From Ignavibacteriales bacterium (GTDB lineage: Bacteria; Bacteroidota; Ignavibacteria; Ignavibacteriales; Melioribacteraceae): a DNA stretch of 6,721 nucleotides. How positions within the stretch are numbered: the stretch's first letter is position 1; each line of letters begins with the position of its first letter. The notes under the pieces were generated by a model. That model ran no database searches. It was not told the DNA's origin and saw nothing but the letters and a program-made list of their open reading frames with translations. A program made the translations under genes and the position numbers. Shown here in pieces: positions 6,240 through 6,721 of this stretch. The stretch spans positions 1-6,721 of the forward strand of contig JALWSN010000224.1 of the NCBI GenBank assembly GCA_027080245.1. Reading direction: 5' to 3'.

Positions 6240-6578
6240 AACCAACGGCTTGTAATCCTTTGAATCGCTTTTGTTGCTTTCGCTTTCGGACAATTCCTTC
6301 AAATATTCCCAAGTGTAAACGCCGGAATTATGCCCATCGCCCCAGGTAATTTGCAGCGCGTAATTGCCCACAACGTCCGCGGAAACAATTTTGTATTTAT
6401 TGGGCGCGATGGAATCTATTTGCACAGGGCGAATGGATTTAAAGAGGATTGTCTCCCCTTTGCAATTTGCGCAAGGGCATTCGTCCCGCAGGTATTTCAG
6501 GGAAATTTGAGATGAAGAATCGTCGTCCCAAACAATATTTAGCTTTTCGTCTTCTACTTTAATCTTTTTAGGTTGCAT
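6237..6578 (-). CDS. DUF971 (GBBH-like N-terminal domain) small protein
   Basis: This 113-residue protein belongs to DUF971, the small domain also found at the N-terminus of gamma-butyrobetaine hydroxylase and, in some bacteria, next to or fused with Mrp/ApbC-type Fe-S carriers. Its exact function is not established. Visible features are the start of the fold with LNIVWDDDSSSQISLKYLRD, a cysteine group C-P-C-A-N-C (Cys34, Cys36, Cys39) and the C-terminal signature ITWGDGHNSGVYTWEYLKEL (77-96), including Asp81, His83 and Trp90. Cys and His together suggest zinc or iron binding, as the fold is known to do in the hydroxylase. The last ~17 residues are acidic and Ser/Lys-rich and probably disordered. 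The ATG at 6578 is preferred over one at 6632, whose extra 18 residues lie in the AT-rich intergenic region and precede the family's usual start. A GGGA lies 4 nt before it. It is the first gene of the minus-strand operon and is coupled to the methyltransferase. Confidence 0.88.
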   Translation of the reverse strand: MQPKKIKVEDEKLNIVWDDDSSSQISLKYLRDECPCANCKGETILFKSIRPVQIDSIAPNKYKIVSADVVGNYALQITWGDGHNSGVYTWEYLKELSESESNKSDSKDYKPLV

Positions 6579-6599
6579 AAAATCCCGATTTTTTAGTGG

Positions 6600-6607
6600 T
6601 AAATATA
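6600..6607 (-). promoter_or_regulatory. Candidate -7 element for the DUF971 operon
   Basis: Read on the minus strand this is TATATTTA, one base off TAnnTTTG. TTG triplets lie 16 and 22 nt further upstream. It would start transcription roughly 15 nt before the ATG at 6578. The region is very AT-rich, so this is weak. Confidence 0.25.
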
Positions 6608-6616
6608 GAGAAAATA

Positions 6617-6647
6617 TTGCTTTCAACTGCAAAAAATATTAGATTTG
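6617..6647 (+). promoter_or_regulatory. Promoter of tRNA-Thr, Bacteroidota-like (TTG-N20-TAGATTTG)
   Basis: TTG (6617-6619), 20 nt, then TAGATTTG (6640-6647) fits the Bacteroidota-type -33/-7 consensus TTG-N(about 17-23)-TAnnTTTG at every fixed base. Its distance to the tRNA 5' end (19 nt) leaves a short leader for RNase P to remove. As a sigma-70 promoter the match is poorer (TTGCTT, 17 nt, TAGATT). Confidence 0.55.
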
Positions 6648-6653
6648 AAATCT
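6641..6653. repeat. Perfect 6-bp inverted repeat AGATTT-G-AAATCT
   Basis: The two 6-bp arms are separated by one base. The palindrome covers most of the candidate -7 element of the tRNA promoter, a position where a bound protein would block transcription. In AT-rich DNA a 6-bp palindrome can be chance. Confidence 0.3.
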
Positions 6654-6666
6654 TGAAAATTTGAAT
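6645..6666 (+). repeat. Three TTGAA units with an exact 8-nt period
   Basis: TTGAAATC (6645), TTGAAAAT (6653) and TTGAAT (6661) start exactly 8 nt apart and end at the tRNA's first base. This may be leader-region low complexity or a small tandem duplication. Confidence 0.4.
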
Positions 6667-6721
6667 GCTGGCATAGCTCAGTTGGTAGAGCAGCTGATTT
6701 GTAATCAGCCGGTCGGCGGTT
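6667..6721 (+). tRNA. tRNA-Thr (anticodon TGU), 3' part outside the window
   Basis: The first 55 nt of a tRNA fold cleanly: 5' acceptor strand GCTGGCA (6667-6673), TA, D stem GCTC/GAGC (6676-6679 with 6688-6691) around AGTTGGTA, anticodon stem GCTGA/TCAGC (6693-6697 with 6705-6709), loop TTTGTAA with anticodon TGT at 6700-6702, variable loop CGGTC and the start of the T arm GGCGGTT. TGU reads ACA and wobbles to other Thr codons. The 3' half of the T arm, the acceptor 3' strand and any encoded CCA are beyond the right edge. It is transcribed away from the DUF971 operon; other tRNA genes may follow outside the window. Confidence 0.96.

Noticed and set aside
6238..6312. Extended N-terminus of the TrmH-family protein (25 extra residues)
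   Set aside because: The extension lies inside the DUF971 gene, has no family support, and the TAATG overlap explains the ATG at 6237 better.
6579..6632. Extended N-terminus of the DUF971 protein (18 extra residues)
   Set aside because: It is encoded by AT-rich intergenic DNA, precedes the usual family start, and would leave little room for a promoter.
6669..6686. Sigma-54-like TGGCA...TTGGT in the right-edge sequence
   Set aside because: These bases are the conserved acceptor/D-arm sequence of the tRNA, and the second half lacks the GC of a -12 element. No credible -24/-12 promoter was found in the intergenic gaps.
1..6721. A novel defence, mobile or CRISPR-like system
   Set aside because: Nearly every base is assigned to recognisable conserved genes or short spacers; no transposase, integrase, long repeat or spacer array was seen, and nothing in gene content suggests recent transfer.

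Overview
This window looks like chromosomal DNA from a Gram-negative bacterium able to mature a [NiFe]-hydrogenase. It has two converging gene blocks and a tRNA gene cut off by the right edge. The composition is moderately AT-rich. The only clear lineage hint is a TTG-N20-TAGATTTG element ahead of the tRNA, which fits the promoter type known from Bacteroidota and relatives. With the gene content this suggests the FCB group, perhaps Ignavibacteriota or a neighbouring lineage. That placement is inference, and the strong GGAGG ribosome sites of hypC and hypD are not typical of classical Bacteroidetes.

Left block, + strand, 1-4001: the 3' end of hypF, then hypC, hypD and hypE, then a short sigma-54-activator-type regulator. 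From hypC onward the genes touch or overlap: hypC/hypD overlap by 14 nt, hypD/hypE are 3 nt apart and hypE/regulator 0 nt apart, so they are almost certainly one transcript. The Hyp proteins form one pathway. HypF activates carbamoyl phosphate and carbamoylates the C-terminal Cys of HypE. HypE dehydrates this to a thiocyanate. The HypC-HypD complex receives the cyanide on iron and assembles the Fe(CN)2CO group for the hydrogenase large subunit. All key residues visible in the window are intact. hypA, hypB and the hydrogenase structural genes are not here.

The regulator has the size and layout of PspF (AAA+ core plus Fis-type helix-turn-helix, no sensory domain). It sits where E. coli keeps fhlA, just after hypE. 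Its ATPase site differs from the consensus at several positions at once, while the arginine fingers and Walker A are kept. This is the most interesting point in the window.

Right block, - strand, 6578-4022: a small DUF971 protein, a TrmH/SpoU-family RNA 2'-O-methyltransferase, an NADPH-dependent FMN-reductase-like flavoprotein and a secreted M23 metallopeptidase. They are tightly packed (1-nt overlap, 6-nt gap, 8-nt gap), so likely one operon, but no shared pathway is evident. The operon converges on the hyp block with a 20-nt gap and no recognisable terminator.

Right edge, + strand, 6667-6721: tRNA-Thr(TGU), truncated at the T arm, divergent from the DUF971 operon across an 88-nt AT-rich region carrying the promoter candidates. 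No mobile element, CRISPR array or defence system was seen. Apart from the regulator, this is a conserved housekeeping and accessory-metabolism region.
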